DNA of 64,000 bases from an uncultured Paenibacillaceae bacterium (lineage in GTDB: Bacteria; Bacillota; Bacilli; Paenibacillales; K13), in assembly GCA_913056365.1 (NCBI GenBank), contig CAJXLT010000001.1, positions 186,001 to 250,000 of the forward strand, in the 5' to 3' direction. A program made the position numbers and the translations under genes. The notes beneath the pieces were generated by a model that saw only the letters and a list, made by a program, of their open reading frames with translations, did not search any database and was not told the DNA's origin. Shown here piece by piece: positions 25,766 through 35,288 of the stretch; positions within the stretch are counted from its first letter, which is position 1, and every line of letters begins with the position of its first letter.

Positions 25766-26167
25766 ATGTATGAATTTCACGGTTGGGCAACAATCCATGA
25801 GACAACTGTAGAAGCTGATGCAGGTAGTTTAGAGTTGATTATTAAGAATATACAGAGCTATATTTCAGAGTTGAACTGGAGTAGTGGTCTTCGGGAATTA
25901 TACCCTTCAAACGGTAATTATTATCTGTCTGTTGGCGGTTTCTTGAATCGTAAAACATCCGAGGCGGAGGAGATAATTAAGCTTTATCAATTCATAGCAG
26001 ACAAAGCACCGGGTTCTTATGGGTTGCTTTATACAAGAGACGATGAAGATATCGAGGGCTACGATAATGAGTTTAGAGTATTTGTTTTAGCCCGTGGTAA
26101 TATACAACAAAAAAAAGATGTATTACTATCTCCGTTTGTTCCAATAGTGGAAGAAGATAACGAGTGA
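25766..26167 (+). CDS. Imm7-like immunity protein
   Basis: A 133-residue cytoplasmic protein. The pattern MYEFHGWATIHETT at the start, then LSVGGFLNRK and KAPGSYGLLYTRDDED, and the end VLARGN..LLSPFVPIVEED, matches the Imm7 family as I recall it. It starts 9 bases after the toxin stop; AGGTGA lies 5 bases before the ATG at 25766 (an in-frame GTG at 25757 overlaps that site). It is expected to bind and neutralise the adjacent nuclease-type toxin tip before secretion. Members of this family are acidic, as is this one. Confidence 0.82.
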   Translation: MYEFHGWATIHETTVEADAGSLELIIKNIQSYISELNWSSGLRELYPSNGNYYLSVGGFLNRKTSEAEEIIKLYQFIADKAPGSYGLLYTRDDEDIEGYDNEFRVFVLARGNIQQKKDVLLSPFVPIVEEDNE

Positions 26168-26352
26168 TTTTTGTAGCTTCAAGCAAACAAGTTACAACAT
26201 CGACCCGCTATGGCAATAAGGCGGTTATAATCTAAACCGACCCAATATGTTCAGATAAACACCTCTCTGCAACAACTTCTAACTGCACAGTGCGATCCAC
26301 TGATAGGAACATCGGATGATTATCTCAGAATTGATCTGCACAAGGAACAACA

Positions 26353-27060
26353 GATATCCTGAATTTCATGAATTATGCATTAGCTCCGCTCATGGTAATG
26401 GGTCCCTTTGGCAAATTAGTACGTCGTGGCGGAGATGAAGCAGCAGGCGTTGCCTCGAACATAGTGCGGAAGAATTCGGATGATGTGGTTGAGGGTGCGG
26501 TGGATGCTCCAGTTCCTACAATACCCAGTGGGGGAAGCAATCCAAATGATTTTGTTAACCCACACTCTGAAAAACATATGTATGACCCTAGTAGGACGTC
26601 AACTCCAAATCGTTCACAATATGGTAAAGATGTTGATGTTGGGGAATTGAGACAAGAAACAATGAATAATCCTGATAGAGCATATACGAACTGGCCTAAT
26701 CTCAATAACCCTAATTCACAAAGAATAACCAAATATTATAAAGAGTTTGACGGATACATTAGTACACCCGATACACCAACAGGAAGTAATCGGGTTTTTG
26801 ACAACTTGTATGACCCCTTGGTCTTTGATGGCGATATTGCTTTATCTATTTATGACTAAGTGTTTTATGAGGATTTGGAGGATACTGATGAGGGAGCACT
26901 TAATTTTGATACAGGTAAAAGTTTATAAAACTGGGATGAATTGTATTGTAATAGCTTGATGACACTTGATGAATACAAAGCAAAGAAACCTTATCCTAAA
27001 CCGGAAGTATTAGTTTTTGAATCAGTTCCTAAAGAGATTATCCATGTATGTGAAGAATAA
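26353..27060 (+). pseudogene. Decayed orphan toxin cassette with two in-frame stops
   Basis: The frame begins with residues also found in the toxin at 24215 (DILNFMN, then ALAPLMVMGPFGKLVRRGGD and VASNIVRKNSDDVVEGA), but 88 codons between these two blocks are missing without loss of frame. After about residue 50 it switches to a different C-terminus (NPHSEKHMYDPSRTSTPNRS, GKDVDVGELRQE, ITKYYKEFDGYISTPDTP) that I cannot assign. It stops with TAA at 26857-26859, yet the same frame stays sensible through a second TAA (26926-26928 region) to a final TAA at 27058-27060 (end PKEIIHVCEE). The best open part is 26368-26859. No ribosome site precedes it. It is a displaced alternative toxin tip, possibly joined to an immunity remnant. 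Confidence 0.65.
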
Positions 27061-27075
27061 AAAAAGAATGTTATC

Positions 27076-27100
27076 TGATCTGCCCCAATCAAGTTGACAT
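27076..27100. mobile_element. Possible IS3-family end remnant
   Basis: TGATCTGCCCCAATCAAGTT followed by GACAT closely resembles the terminal inverted repeat I know from IS3-group elements (TGAACTGACCCCAATAAGTT-type). No transposase frame or second end is visible nearby, so this is a remnant at most. It lies 15 bases after the decayed toxin cassette. The rest of the gap 27061-27368 is AT-rich and shows no gene. Confidence 0.3.
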
Positions 27101-27368
27101 TACAAAAAGAAATTTTTAATGCTGCTGAGCCGCAAAGGTATTGTTAAAATTTCAGCTGTGCTTATCCTGACATAAGCATTCCCCTCTTTCAATGGTACCT
27201 CTATCTTCTTACGATTGAACAAACCACAAAACAATTGTTGGCGAATTATGTAAAATGCTGTAGAATGATGAATGGATAATTCAGAGTATTCATAATTGCA
27301 ATGAAAGGGTGGAGGTAAATTTATTTGAAGCTATCCATCTTATTACTAGACAACAAAAGGAGACGAAG

Positions 27369-28508
27369 ATGATGAAAAAAACACTAACGCTGCTTGTAGC
27401 TATGGCTATGCTGATTAGCGTAATCATGCCAACTGCTGTGAAAGCCATTCCCGGAGATGACTTGAGGATAATTCCAGTTATAGTGAACGGACTGAAAGTG
27501 AGGTTCCCGGATACGGAGCCGTACATTAACACAGATGGTCGTACGATGGTACCCGTTCGCTTCGTCAGTGAGAAGTTGGGTGCTGAGGTTCTATGGGAGC
27601 ATGATACGCAAACTGCAATCGTGAATTATGAAGAGAAATCAATCAGACTGCCCCTCGATTCAAAACATATATCAGTGAATGGCAACGAAGAAGAGCTCGA
27701 CACAGCTGCCGAAAAGCATGAAGGCCGCACGATGGTTCCGCTTCGATTTGTAAGCGAAGTGTTGGGTTCACAAGTGAAGTGGGATGATGATGCACATTCC
27801 GTACAGATTATAGATGAGGCGTATCAGAAGAAGATTGATGCAGGAGAAGTGAAGCTCGATCCTTGGGGTCGCGAATATGTGGACGAATTCTACAATGGGT
27901 GGATGAATCTGAAGGATCTTGAGTTGTATGGGTTTTATGAGCAATTTAGTTGGGCGTCACCTGAAAGTGAAGAATTCATAACGGGCATTAAAGGCTGGAC
28001 ATTTAAAACATTCGCAGATCAATGGGGCGAACACATAAAGGATTATTATGCTGCCCAATTAAATGTTGATTATAGGACGATTGACAAGTCATCATTTACA
28101 CAGCAATTAATGAAAAATATGTCTGGCAGAAGTGATTACGAAATGTATCAAAATGAACAGATTATTTCAGAGTATGTCGATTGGGTAAAGGAAAATAAGA
28201 TCATTGCTAAGGGATATGCTGACCCTGAATTATCACAAGTCTCTAAAACAGACTCTATCATATCTGTGCCCGTCTATTTCAAATTTAAGATTATATCGGC
28301 TGAAGATACCTCTCAGGTTTTTCTTGATAATTGGAAAGTGTCACCTGCATCGGATTCTTTCGAATTGGAGAAGGAAGTTTGGTATGGTGGATATGCATAC
28401 TTGGGTTTAAATACTAATGCAGGGAACTACAAACAAGAACATTATGCGGTTGACCGATTTGAAAACATGTTTACGAAGCTAACTTACAAATATGAAATTT
28501 TGCAGTGA
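27369..28508 (+). CDS. Secreted stalk-domain (Cu-amine-oxidase N-terminal-like) protein
   Basis: A 379-residue exported protein. After a signal peptide (about 1-26, ending TAVKA) come two tandem units of the short repeat typical of the copper amine oxidase N-terminal ('stalk') domain: GRTMVPVRFVSEKLGAEVLW and GRTMVPLRFVSEVLGSQVKW, each preceded by a strand pair. The remaining ~220 residues (from about 160) are richer in A/T codons and belong to no family I know. ATG at 27369 follows AAAGGAGACG; a GTG at 27309 would put 20 residues before the signal peptide and is less likely. The same stalk repeat closes the surface protein at 60964, so these may share a binding target at the wall. Confidence 0.82.
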   Translation: MMKKTLTLLVAMAMLISVIMPTAVKAIPGDDLRIIPVIVNGLKVRFPDTEPYINTDGRTMVPVRFVSEKLGAEVLWEHDTQTAIVNYEEKSIRLPLDSKHISVNGNEEELDTAAEKHEGRTMVPLRFVSEVLGSQVKWDDDAHSVQIIDEAYQKKIDAGEVKLDPWGREYVDEFYNGWMNLKDLELYGFYEQFSWASPESEEFITGIKGWTFKTFADQWGEHIKDYYAAQLNVDYRTIDKSSFTQQLMKNMSGRSDYEMYQNEQIISEYVDWVKENKIIAKGYADPELSQVSKTDSIISVPVYFKFKIISAEDTSQVFLDNWKVSPASDSFELEKEVWYGGYAYLGLNTNAGNYKQEHYAVDRFENMFTKLTYKYEILQ

Positions 28509-28581
28509 TAGTATAGACAGAAGAGTTAATACCGTTAGTTATACAACTTTTTGTTAAAGAAATCAGGAAAGGAGATAACGT

Positions 28582-31500
28582 GTGAAAGGGAAATTACTTC
28601 AGTTGATTTTATCTATACTAATGCTTATTACTTCCATACCATTATATCCTAGCGAAGTAGAAGCCTCGAACTCTTCTTCTACAAAACCTTATGACACAGG
28701 GGCTTGGTTTGAAGATGGAAACTTTGTTTTTGTAGCTGCTAATAAGAAGGCTACTTCGACAATTCGTTACGGTGGAAAGGCCTTTATCCTGAGATTCGAT
28801 AATCCCAATGATCCAAGTGACGATCATCTTGCTAAAATTTGTAATGGATTAGAACCCCTATTATCAGACTGTCATCCTCTCAAAGGAGGTTCAGATCATT
28901 ATTTAAGAATAAACCTATATGATAATAACGGGAATCCTAATAAAAAAACACATGGTGGGGATTGGAATTGGGATGATATCGATGAGTGTGATTATGTCAA
29001 TCAGTTTGCTACACTCAGATCCGGATTAAAGGGAAGACCAGTAGAGGAGATAGCGGACTTAGGTAGGTGTGAACAAGAAGGTTTGACTTCCGGAGAACCC
29101 GTAGTTGTATCGAGATACGAGATAGATAAAGTCAAAATGACTGATATTTTGAGGGGACATGAGAAATTTAAAAATTTGGGATCTGAAATGACAGTGTATA
29201 TCAATACAATTTTCAGAGTCATTAACGATCCCAAGTATTCAGAATTTAAACATGAGTTTACAACATTGAATGAAATTAGGTCTGCAGAATGGTGGGCGAA
29301 TCCGTCCTACTTTAGAAGTTATTATGATGTTCCGATTCCTTTTTACGGATATTACCCCGTCACGCTAGAATCCGTTCACCAAACAACAGGAGGGAATTTG
29401 CTAGATCCCGTATCGATACCAAACGAGGCAAGGGAAGATACAAATTGGCCTGCATGGAAAGGAACGAATGGCGCAGTACAGATTGAGAAAACCATCATCG
29501 GTAGTGAGGACGGAAAGGGGTATTCCTTAGTCTGCTCATATATTATCCCGACCAAAGACCCGCCTGAAGATAAGCCGCTGGATTGCAGCAAGGCTACAGA
29601 CAATCCCTACTGGATTAGATTAGCGGATACCACGACGAGAGACCCGTGGGTAGATATCGGCGGAAGCACAGTAGTAGCCGTCTACAACACCGTAGACTGC
29701 GATTGCTCCCATGTCGTCTCTATTCCAGACAAATCGTCGATTGAAGGGGAAGTGCCTGCGGAGAACACGTTAATCGGTCAACAGGTGCCGATGCAGATTA
29801 ATGTTCAACAAGCGGAGGATTCGCTGGAAGATTGGAAGGAATGGGTGAAGGACAAGTCCAACTTCCGGATCAAGGTCAGATTGTGGCGGTCGGATCAGAC
29901 GGATGTCCTAACGGGACTAGCGAATACAGGAGACGCAGCGCTGTGGTCACCAGCAGGGAATTCGCCCATACCGGCAACAGATCTAGCCCCGGATTTGATG
30001 CATATCGTAAGCTCTGATGAACTCCTCAATCTACTAGACGGAGGAAGCGAGAGCAAGCTCATCTACAACGATGATCTCACGAATTACCCGATTCCGGAAG
30101 GTGGCAAGGTCAGTTTCCGATACAATGCCAGTGTGGAGATCTGGGCCCGTGACGACATCACCGGTGAAGATATCCGAAAGCTATGCGCCAGTGATTCGGA
30201 ATCAATAGAAATGACCTGGTTCAGACCTATGCCGCCGGACGTGGATCAAGGCAACTTCATTAGCGTTCCAAAGTATTACTCGGAGATTAAGCAAGGGGCT
30301 CCGCAAACTTCGGGTACAGGGGCTAATGAACAATTCGATGCGATGTCGGGCACGCCGACAACGCGCAACTTGTACTTCGCCTCTGGCGGTTCCGAATTTA
30401 TCGTGGACGTGCAAGTCGAGTATGTGCCGCAGGTCACGCAGACACGCAACTACACGTCTGAATTCAAGGCTGTCACCAATGGATGGGCGATGTCTCCGAT
30501 TACAGGGGGCAAAGGTCACGACAGTGTTCCGTCCAAACCAACGGCTAGGGAAAAGACAGATGCTTGCGGTGCTTCTTACACGGAGACCGTGTCGCAGAAA
30601 TCGACGAAACATGTGATACAACCGTATATTCCTTGTTCTGGAGACCCTTGTACGGGGGGGCAACCTGAAATCTCTCATACAGATTATTGGTGGGTCCAAG
30701 AAGGTTACGACGATCATGAGGTCGGCGGCTATGTGGATACATGGACACAGACCGTAACGTTCGATTATATGAAGATCAACAAAGCGGTCGTATGGAAGAT
30801 AGACCGCTCTAAGGTTAATGGGATGGCGACATTAGTCGGAACAGATGAAGTGACAGCAACCATCACACAAGGAAATCCGACAATCTTCGCTAACGTAGCG
30901 TCTGCCAACACCAGTGCAGAAGGAAGATTGCGCTATTCCCTGGAGACCGACCAACATGACTCCGTCTATTGGGATGAAGGGGATTCAGATAATTGCTTGA
31001 CGAATACGAAGGACGGTCCTGTCAAGGAACAAAAGCAGTTCGATACACGCAGGGAGCTGGAGACTAATGTAACGGCGATTTCCGACTTTCTCATTCTTCA
31101 GACTTCGTCAGGGGATCAATCCGTGCTGTACTTCGATGAAGTGTCGAACACGGCAACAACCACGGAGCAACTCGATGTTCCTACCCATGACTTCGACACG
31201 ATGTGGACGAACAATGCGTTGTCCGCAGCCAATTGGGACCCGGTCGATACGATCCGGGTAGGCTCGTATAACGGGAGCTTTAGCTCGCCTACGCATAAGT
31301 ATTCGGGCAACCGAACGAGTACTGTGTCCACCATCTTCGATAGCAAGCCTGCTGGATTGCATCGAACGGCAAGACCTTCACCTTATCTCAGATTAATGGA
31401 GACAGGACTAGATATACCGGACGCGTTGCCGAATGGGGAGTACCGCACAGGTGTGTCGGATATTTTTTACAGCACGATATGGACCTACAACCCGACGAAT

Positions 31501-34500
31501 TTGCCTGTCGCTTACAGTACGGCCTACGATTCAAAGTATAACGCCAATGGGCAGTCCTTCACTACGGCGTACTCGGATTACCATAATAAAGTGAACGATG
31601 TGGTCATTCATAATCCTGTCTCTGTGCAAGATGCGCTGGTAATCTCACTGCCGGATCGCTTAGACCAGCGGACTCCTGCATCCCGAGCGATCGGCGGGAA
31701 CCTGCAGGAAGGGATTCCAGAGTTCGAGCGCGTGCTGGACCCGGATTACAGACAGAACCTCATTCCGAATCCGAATGCGGAGATCGTGAATGCGGATGAG
31801 TCTGTCGCTGGCTGGCACACATGGGTGAAGGAAGGGGATGCGGCCAATATCACCTTCACGAGCCGTTCAGATGAGTATTGGGTCATCGAAGGAGCAAGCA
31901 CTTTCGAAGTCAATGCAGTAGTGAACTCTGGTACCGAAGGCGGCTATTGGAAGGACATCCCTGTTAAACCGAATACGTCATACCAGTTCGAAGGGGATAT
32001 TAGCTGTCACAGATGTATTGGTTACTTCTCCCTGCAATTCTATACGGCTGACAAGACGGCAACCGGTTCTGCGATCGGTGCTTCAGACGTGAATCCTGGC
32101 TGGGGCGTCCAACATAAGAGCTTCACGATGGAGAGTCCGGCAGATGCGGCTTACTTGCGCATCCATATGGTGAAGGGGGAGAATATCTCTTCAGCCTTTC
32201 CGCGTGACCACCTATTCGTTGATAATCTGTCCCTGAAGAATAGGGATGAGCAAGAGTTCGTGGCCATTGAACCTGTGTTCGTCACCAGGGAGATCCCGAA
32301 TCCGGATTATGTGCCTCCTCAAAACCAACCTCCTGTTGAACATACTTTTACCTTTACAGGTGATGTTCAGGAGTTTGTGGCACCGTCGGATGGAGTATAT
32401 ACGTTGGAAGTTTGGGGAGCACAGGGGGGATCTACAGGATATGACGTTGATAAAGGCGGTTTGGGAGGATATGCGAAGGGAAATATTACTTTAACTAAAG
32501 GTCAAACCCTATATGTATATGTAGGGGAATCTCCTTACGACAGCTCGTATGTTGTTAACGGTGGTTCGGGCAGCTTTCACGATGGAGGCTGGAATGGAGG
32601 TGGAAGGGGTTCCGGAGCATTTGGCGGTGGCGGTGGAGCCACTGACATTAGAATTGGCGGGACTACCCTTCATGATAGAAAGATCGTCGCTGGTGGTGGC
32701 GGCGGCGGTGGAGAGAACTCGCATGTAGGAGCATCGGGTGGCGGAGAAACAGGAGGAACTGCTGAATCATGGGCCGGAACACCAGGGGGTGGCGGCACTC
32801 AATCTTCGGGAGGCTCCAGCGATGGTGGAACAGCTAATGGTTCGTTTGGTACTGGCGGGGATGCGCCAGGGTATCATAGTGCGGATGAAGGCGGCGGTGG
32901 AGGAGGTTGGTACGGCGGCGGAGCCGGAGCGGGAGAAGCGGTAACTGGCGGTGGAGGTTCTGGTTACATCGGGGGAGTAGACAATGGAGTAACAACTTCC
33001 GGAGTTCAATCAGGACACGGCAAAGCCGTCATATCTTCCCCAGGCGGAGTAATCCCAGCAGTAGGTCAGCCGACGAAGATCATCATGTCCCTCGCCGGCG
33101 GCTCGGACGATTCCCCGCCTTCTGAGGCATACATCCTGCAGCCTGTCACCGTTGACCCGAATCAAGGTGCCGGTGGTTACTCACCAGGGAATTTCATTCT
33201 GCTTGACTATGGCTTTCAGCTCTACTTCCCTAACACGGGAGACTTCTACGGCAACGGTCAGTGGGGCTGGTCGGAGACTACCTCCATTCGGGGCAAAGGG
33301 TATACAGACGATATGGACACGACCGAATGGACGAAAGAAAAATACGTGAAATTCGGATTCAACGTCATCTACAACGATCAGATGTATATAGCCGACGAGT
33401 GGATTCCGCTAAACGTCTCGCAATCGCTATTCGACTTCTACGTGCCTCTTGCGAACAGAGAGAAGATCAGCGCTCTTGTTGAATGGAAGAGCATTGCGAT
33501 CAATGCACGGGTTGAAGATGGGGACGTGCCTGCGAATAAGGTGAGATATGACGCGCCTCGTGTGTACGGTGCCAAGCACAGCACGATCAAGAAGTATAAC
33601 GTAGACGTAGTAGGCAGAATCGGGAATATGGTTATCGAGGATACGAAGGACTTCCGCTTCTCCAACTTCTTCAAGCAACCGTTAGTGCCGACACAGTGGT
33701 TCATTCCGAACGTAGTCCCTCGCGTGGATCTGACGAAGCAGCATAAGATCATCGGCGATCAGACCGATATTAGAGGAGAGACAGTGAGTGCTGCTACACA
33801 GTACTTGAATACGTACGGACTGCTCACACACTTGCAGCAGCAACCAGTCGCCTTCCCGCTATCACCGGAGAAGAATACAATTCCGGCCTTAAAGAACCAG
33901 CCGTTACGGTTAGGATACCATGTACTGGCAGATATACAGACGATAGGAAACTATTACAGTCGTATGGAGATTATCCCGTATTACTATCACGTTAATCTCA
34001 GGAATGGTGATATTGCACCTGTTGATATCTATATGAATGTGCAAGGAGAGTACAAGCCGATTAACAAGCATGGTCTCGTACAGCCGGGCTGGGATCCAAC
34101 AGAGATCTATGCGAATCCCGTCCGATTACAATGGGGCGAAGCACAACGCAGGAATGTATTCAGCACGGAGAGGAACCTGACATCTAGTGTAGCCGGAGTG
34201 TTCGCACAAGCTGGCGGAGACACTTCCTCGGGCAAGGCAGCCGAGCCTTATGGCAGCTACTTGTACGGCGACTCGCAATTTCTAGCACTGACCGGAAGGA
34301 ATAGAACGTATATGGGGCAGGACACGACATATGGCGTGAACCGAAATCCGGGCACCCGCCTGTCGATGCTGGAGTATGCGATGCAAGCACAACGCTGGCA
34401 TTACTCATACGTGCTCCCATCCTCAGCCGTAGCCGTGCTGAAAGGGCAGCAACCGAGTCAAGCGAACATAGATGCGCTGCGAACGAATACGAGTGTCATT

Positions 34501-34689
34501 GTGATGGCTGCGGATATTAAGGCAGTCGGAGATACGTATACGCTGCAGTATACAGCGCCGAACAACAATGGGAACTTGAATATTGCCGGCACATCGTGGC
34601 CCTTAGACGACATTCCGCATCCGGTTGTGACGGTATTCTCTGCATCTAAGACTTCCGCAGATGATTTGGATGTGAGGGGTACGCATTAA
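28582..34689 (+). CDS. Giant secreted protein with carbohydrate-binding-like and glycine-rich domains
   Basis: A 2035-residue exported protein starting at a GTG with AAAGGAG 7 bases upstream and a signal peptide (about 1-29, ending VEA). Most of the chain is beta-rich and Cys-poor with no family I can name. Around residues 1057-1227 a module starting LIPNPNAEIVNADESVAGWH has the look of a CBM4/9-type carbohydrate-binding domain. Residues about 1250-1490 form a glycine-rich domain (entry YTLEVWGAQGG, then runs such as FGGGGGATDIRIGG and SGGGETGG) like those of the bacterial Gly_rich family. Codon use changes along the gene: the first ~850 bases and the glycine-rich segment are AT-richer. No LPXTG or SLH anchor is seen. 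It precedes the pilus/type VII cluster and ends at a terminator. Confidence 0.82.
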   Translation: MKGKLLQLILSILMLITSIPLYPSEVEASNSSSTKPYDTGAWFEDGNFVFVAANKKATSTIRYGGKAFILRFDNPNDPSDDHLAKICNGLEPLLSDCHPLKGGSDHYLRINLYDNNGNPNKKTHGGDWNWDDIDECDYVNQFATLRSGLKGRPVEEIADLGRCEQEGLTSGEPVVVSRYEIDKVKMTDILRGHEKFKNLGSEMTVYINTIFRVINDPKYSEFKHEFTTLNEIRSAEWWANPSYFRSYYDVPIPFYGYYPVTLESVHQTTGGNLLDPVSIPNEAREDTNWPAWKGTNGAVQIEKTIIGSEDGKGYSLVCSYIIPTKDPPEDKPLDCSKATDNPYWIRLADTTTRDPWVDIGGSTVVAVYNTVDCDCSHVVSIPDKSSIEGEVPAENTLIGQQVPMQINVQQAEDSLEDWKEWVKDKSNFRIKVRLWRSDQTDVLTGLANTGDAALWSPAGNSPIPATDLAPDLMHIVSSDELLNLLDGGSESKLIYNDDLTNYPIPEGGKVSFRYNASVEIWARDDITGEDIRKLCASDSESIEMTWFRPMPPDVDQGNFISVPKYYSEIKQGAPQTSGTGANEQFDAMSGTPTTRNLYFASGGSEFIVDVQVEYVPQVTQTRNYTSEFKAVTNGWAMSPITGGKGHDSVPSKPTAREKTDACGASYTETVSQKSTKHVIQPYIPCSGDPCTGGQPEISHTDYWWVQEGYDDHEVGGYVDTWTQTVTFDYMKINKAVVWKIDRSKVNGMATLVGTDEVTATITQGNPTIFANVASANTSAEGRLRYSLETDQHDSVYWDEGDSDNCLTNTKDGPVKEQKQFDTRRELETNVTAISDFLILQTSSGDQSVLYFDEVSNTATTTEQLDVPTHDFDTMWTNNALSAANWDPVDTIRVGSYNGSFSSPTHKYSGNRTSTVSTIFDSKPAGLHRTARPSPYLRLMETGLDIPDALPNGEYRTGVSDIFYSTIWTYNPTNLPVAYSTAYDSKYNANGQSFTTAYSDYHNKVNDVVIHNPVSVQDALVISLPDRLDQRTPASRAIGGNLQEGIPEFERVLDPDYRQNLIPNPNAEIVNADESVAGWHTWVKEGDAANITFTSRSDEYWVIEGASTFEVNAVVNSGTEGGYWKDIPVKPNTSYQFEGDISCHRCIGYFSLQFYTADKTATGSAIGASDVNPGWGVQHKSFTMESPADAAYLRIHMVKGENISSAFPRDHLFVDNLSLKNRDEQEFVAIEPVFVTREIPNPDYVPPQNQPPVEHTFTFTGDVQEFVAPSDGVYTLEVWGAQGGSTGYDVDKGGLGGYAKGNITLTKGQTLYVYVGESPYDSSYVVNGGSGSFHDGGWNGGGRGSGAFGGGGGATDIRIGGTTLHDRKIVAGGGGGGGENSHVGASGGGETGGTAESWAGTPGGGGTQSSGGSSDGGTANGSFGTGGDAPGYHSADEGGGGGGWYGGGAGAGEAVTGGGGSGYIGGVDNGVTTSGVQSGHGKAVISSPGGVIPAVGQPTKIIMSLAGGSDDSPPSEAYILQPVTVDPNQGAGGYSPGNFILLDYGFQLYFPNTGDFYGNGQWGWSETTSIRGKGYTDDMDTTEWTKEKYVKFGFNVIYNDQMYIADEWIPLNVSQSLFDFYVPLANREKISALVEWKSIAINARVEDGDVPANKVRYDAPRVYGAKHSTIKKYNVDVVGRIGNMVIEDTKDFRFSNFFKQPLVPTQWFIPNVVPRVDLTKQHKIIGDQTDIRGETVSAATQYLNTYGLLTHLQQQPVAFPLSPEKNTIPALKNQPLRLGYHVLADIQTIGNYYSRMEIIPYYYHVNLRNGDIAPVDIYMNVQGEYKPINKHGLVQPGWDPTEIYANPVRLQWGEAQRRNVFSTERNLTSSVAGVFAQAGGDTSSGKAAEPYGSYLYGDSQFLALTGRNRTYMGQDTTYGVNRNPGTRLSMLEYAMQAQRWHYSYVLPSSAVAVLKGQQPSQANIDALRTNTSVIVMAADIKAVGDTYTLQYTAPNNNGNLNIAGTSWPLDDIPHPVVTVFSASKTSADDLDVRGTH

Positions 34690-34825
34690 GGAAGTAGCGA
34701 TGACTATACTGTTATCCGATGAAGATAGAACGGATGACTCTGGAGAAAGATTTCTCTTGAAGATATCTTGGTAGTTTCATCGTTGCGGTAAATATATATC
34801 ATTTTTTTAATCGATTTTTCCAGTT

Positions 34826-34849
34826 AAGGAGGTCATTTATGGCCTCCTT
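34826..34849 (+). terminator. Terminator of the giant secreted protein gene
   Basis: AAGGAGGTC (34826-34834) pairs with GGCCTCCTT (34841-34849), one G-T pair, 6-base loop, then TCTTTAG. Confidence 0.75.
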
Positions 34850-35288
34850 TCTTTAGCTAGAAGGAACACAATTCGTGTGCTACACAGGTGTGGGGTAAGG
34901 ATGAACTAAGACCCTAGAATTATATTAAATGACCGATATACCTAGGATTTTTTCGGATTGAACAACCATTTTAACTAGATAAATACATACTTTGTCAGTA
35001 AGACTTACACGAATATCGTCGTATTATAGTATTTACTGTCATATTTTTCTGTGCTACTGTTGTTATATATCTCCAGTGTATCCACCACATGCAACAACTC
35101 CTAGCATAGTTCATCAGCACCATTGACTTCTTAGACATACTTTCAACTATTGCCATGAAGACTCCGATCATAGGACTAATTAACCCTATGGAAATTTGAA
35201 TATTTACCTTTATCATAATATTCTGTTTACTATTTCGCATCTCGGATGCTTCTTACATATACACATCGTTAGAATGGGGGTTGTAGGG
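34850..35288. other. Gene-free spacer before the pilus/type VII cluster
   Basis: AT-rich, without a credible gene on either strand. It must contain the promoter of the long cluster, but I see no box pair with good spacing; TTGAAT (35196) and TAATAT (35216) are only 14 bases apart. An 81-codon minus-strand frame at 34995-35240 lacks a ribosome site. Confidence 0.5.

Noticed and set aside
26747-26959. Alternative frame across the decayed toxin end
   Set aside because: It has no ribosome site and no sensible protein pattern; the original frame stays meaningful past its stops.
34995-35240. 81-codon minus-strand frame before the CpaB-like gene
   Set aside because: No ribosome site before the start, odd composition, and it fills what should be the promoter region of the cluster.
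35196-35288. Longer N-terminus for the CpaB-like protein
   Set aside because: It would add about 30 residues with no ribosome site before the natural membrane helix.
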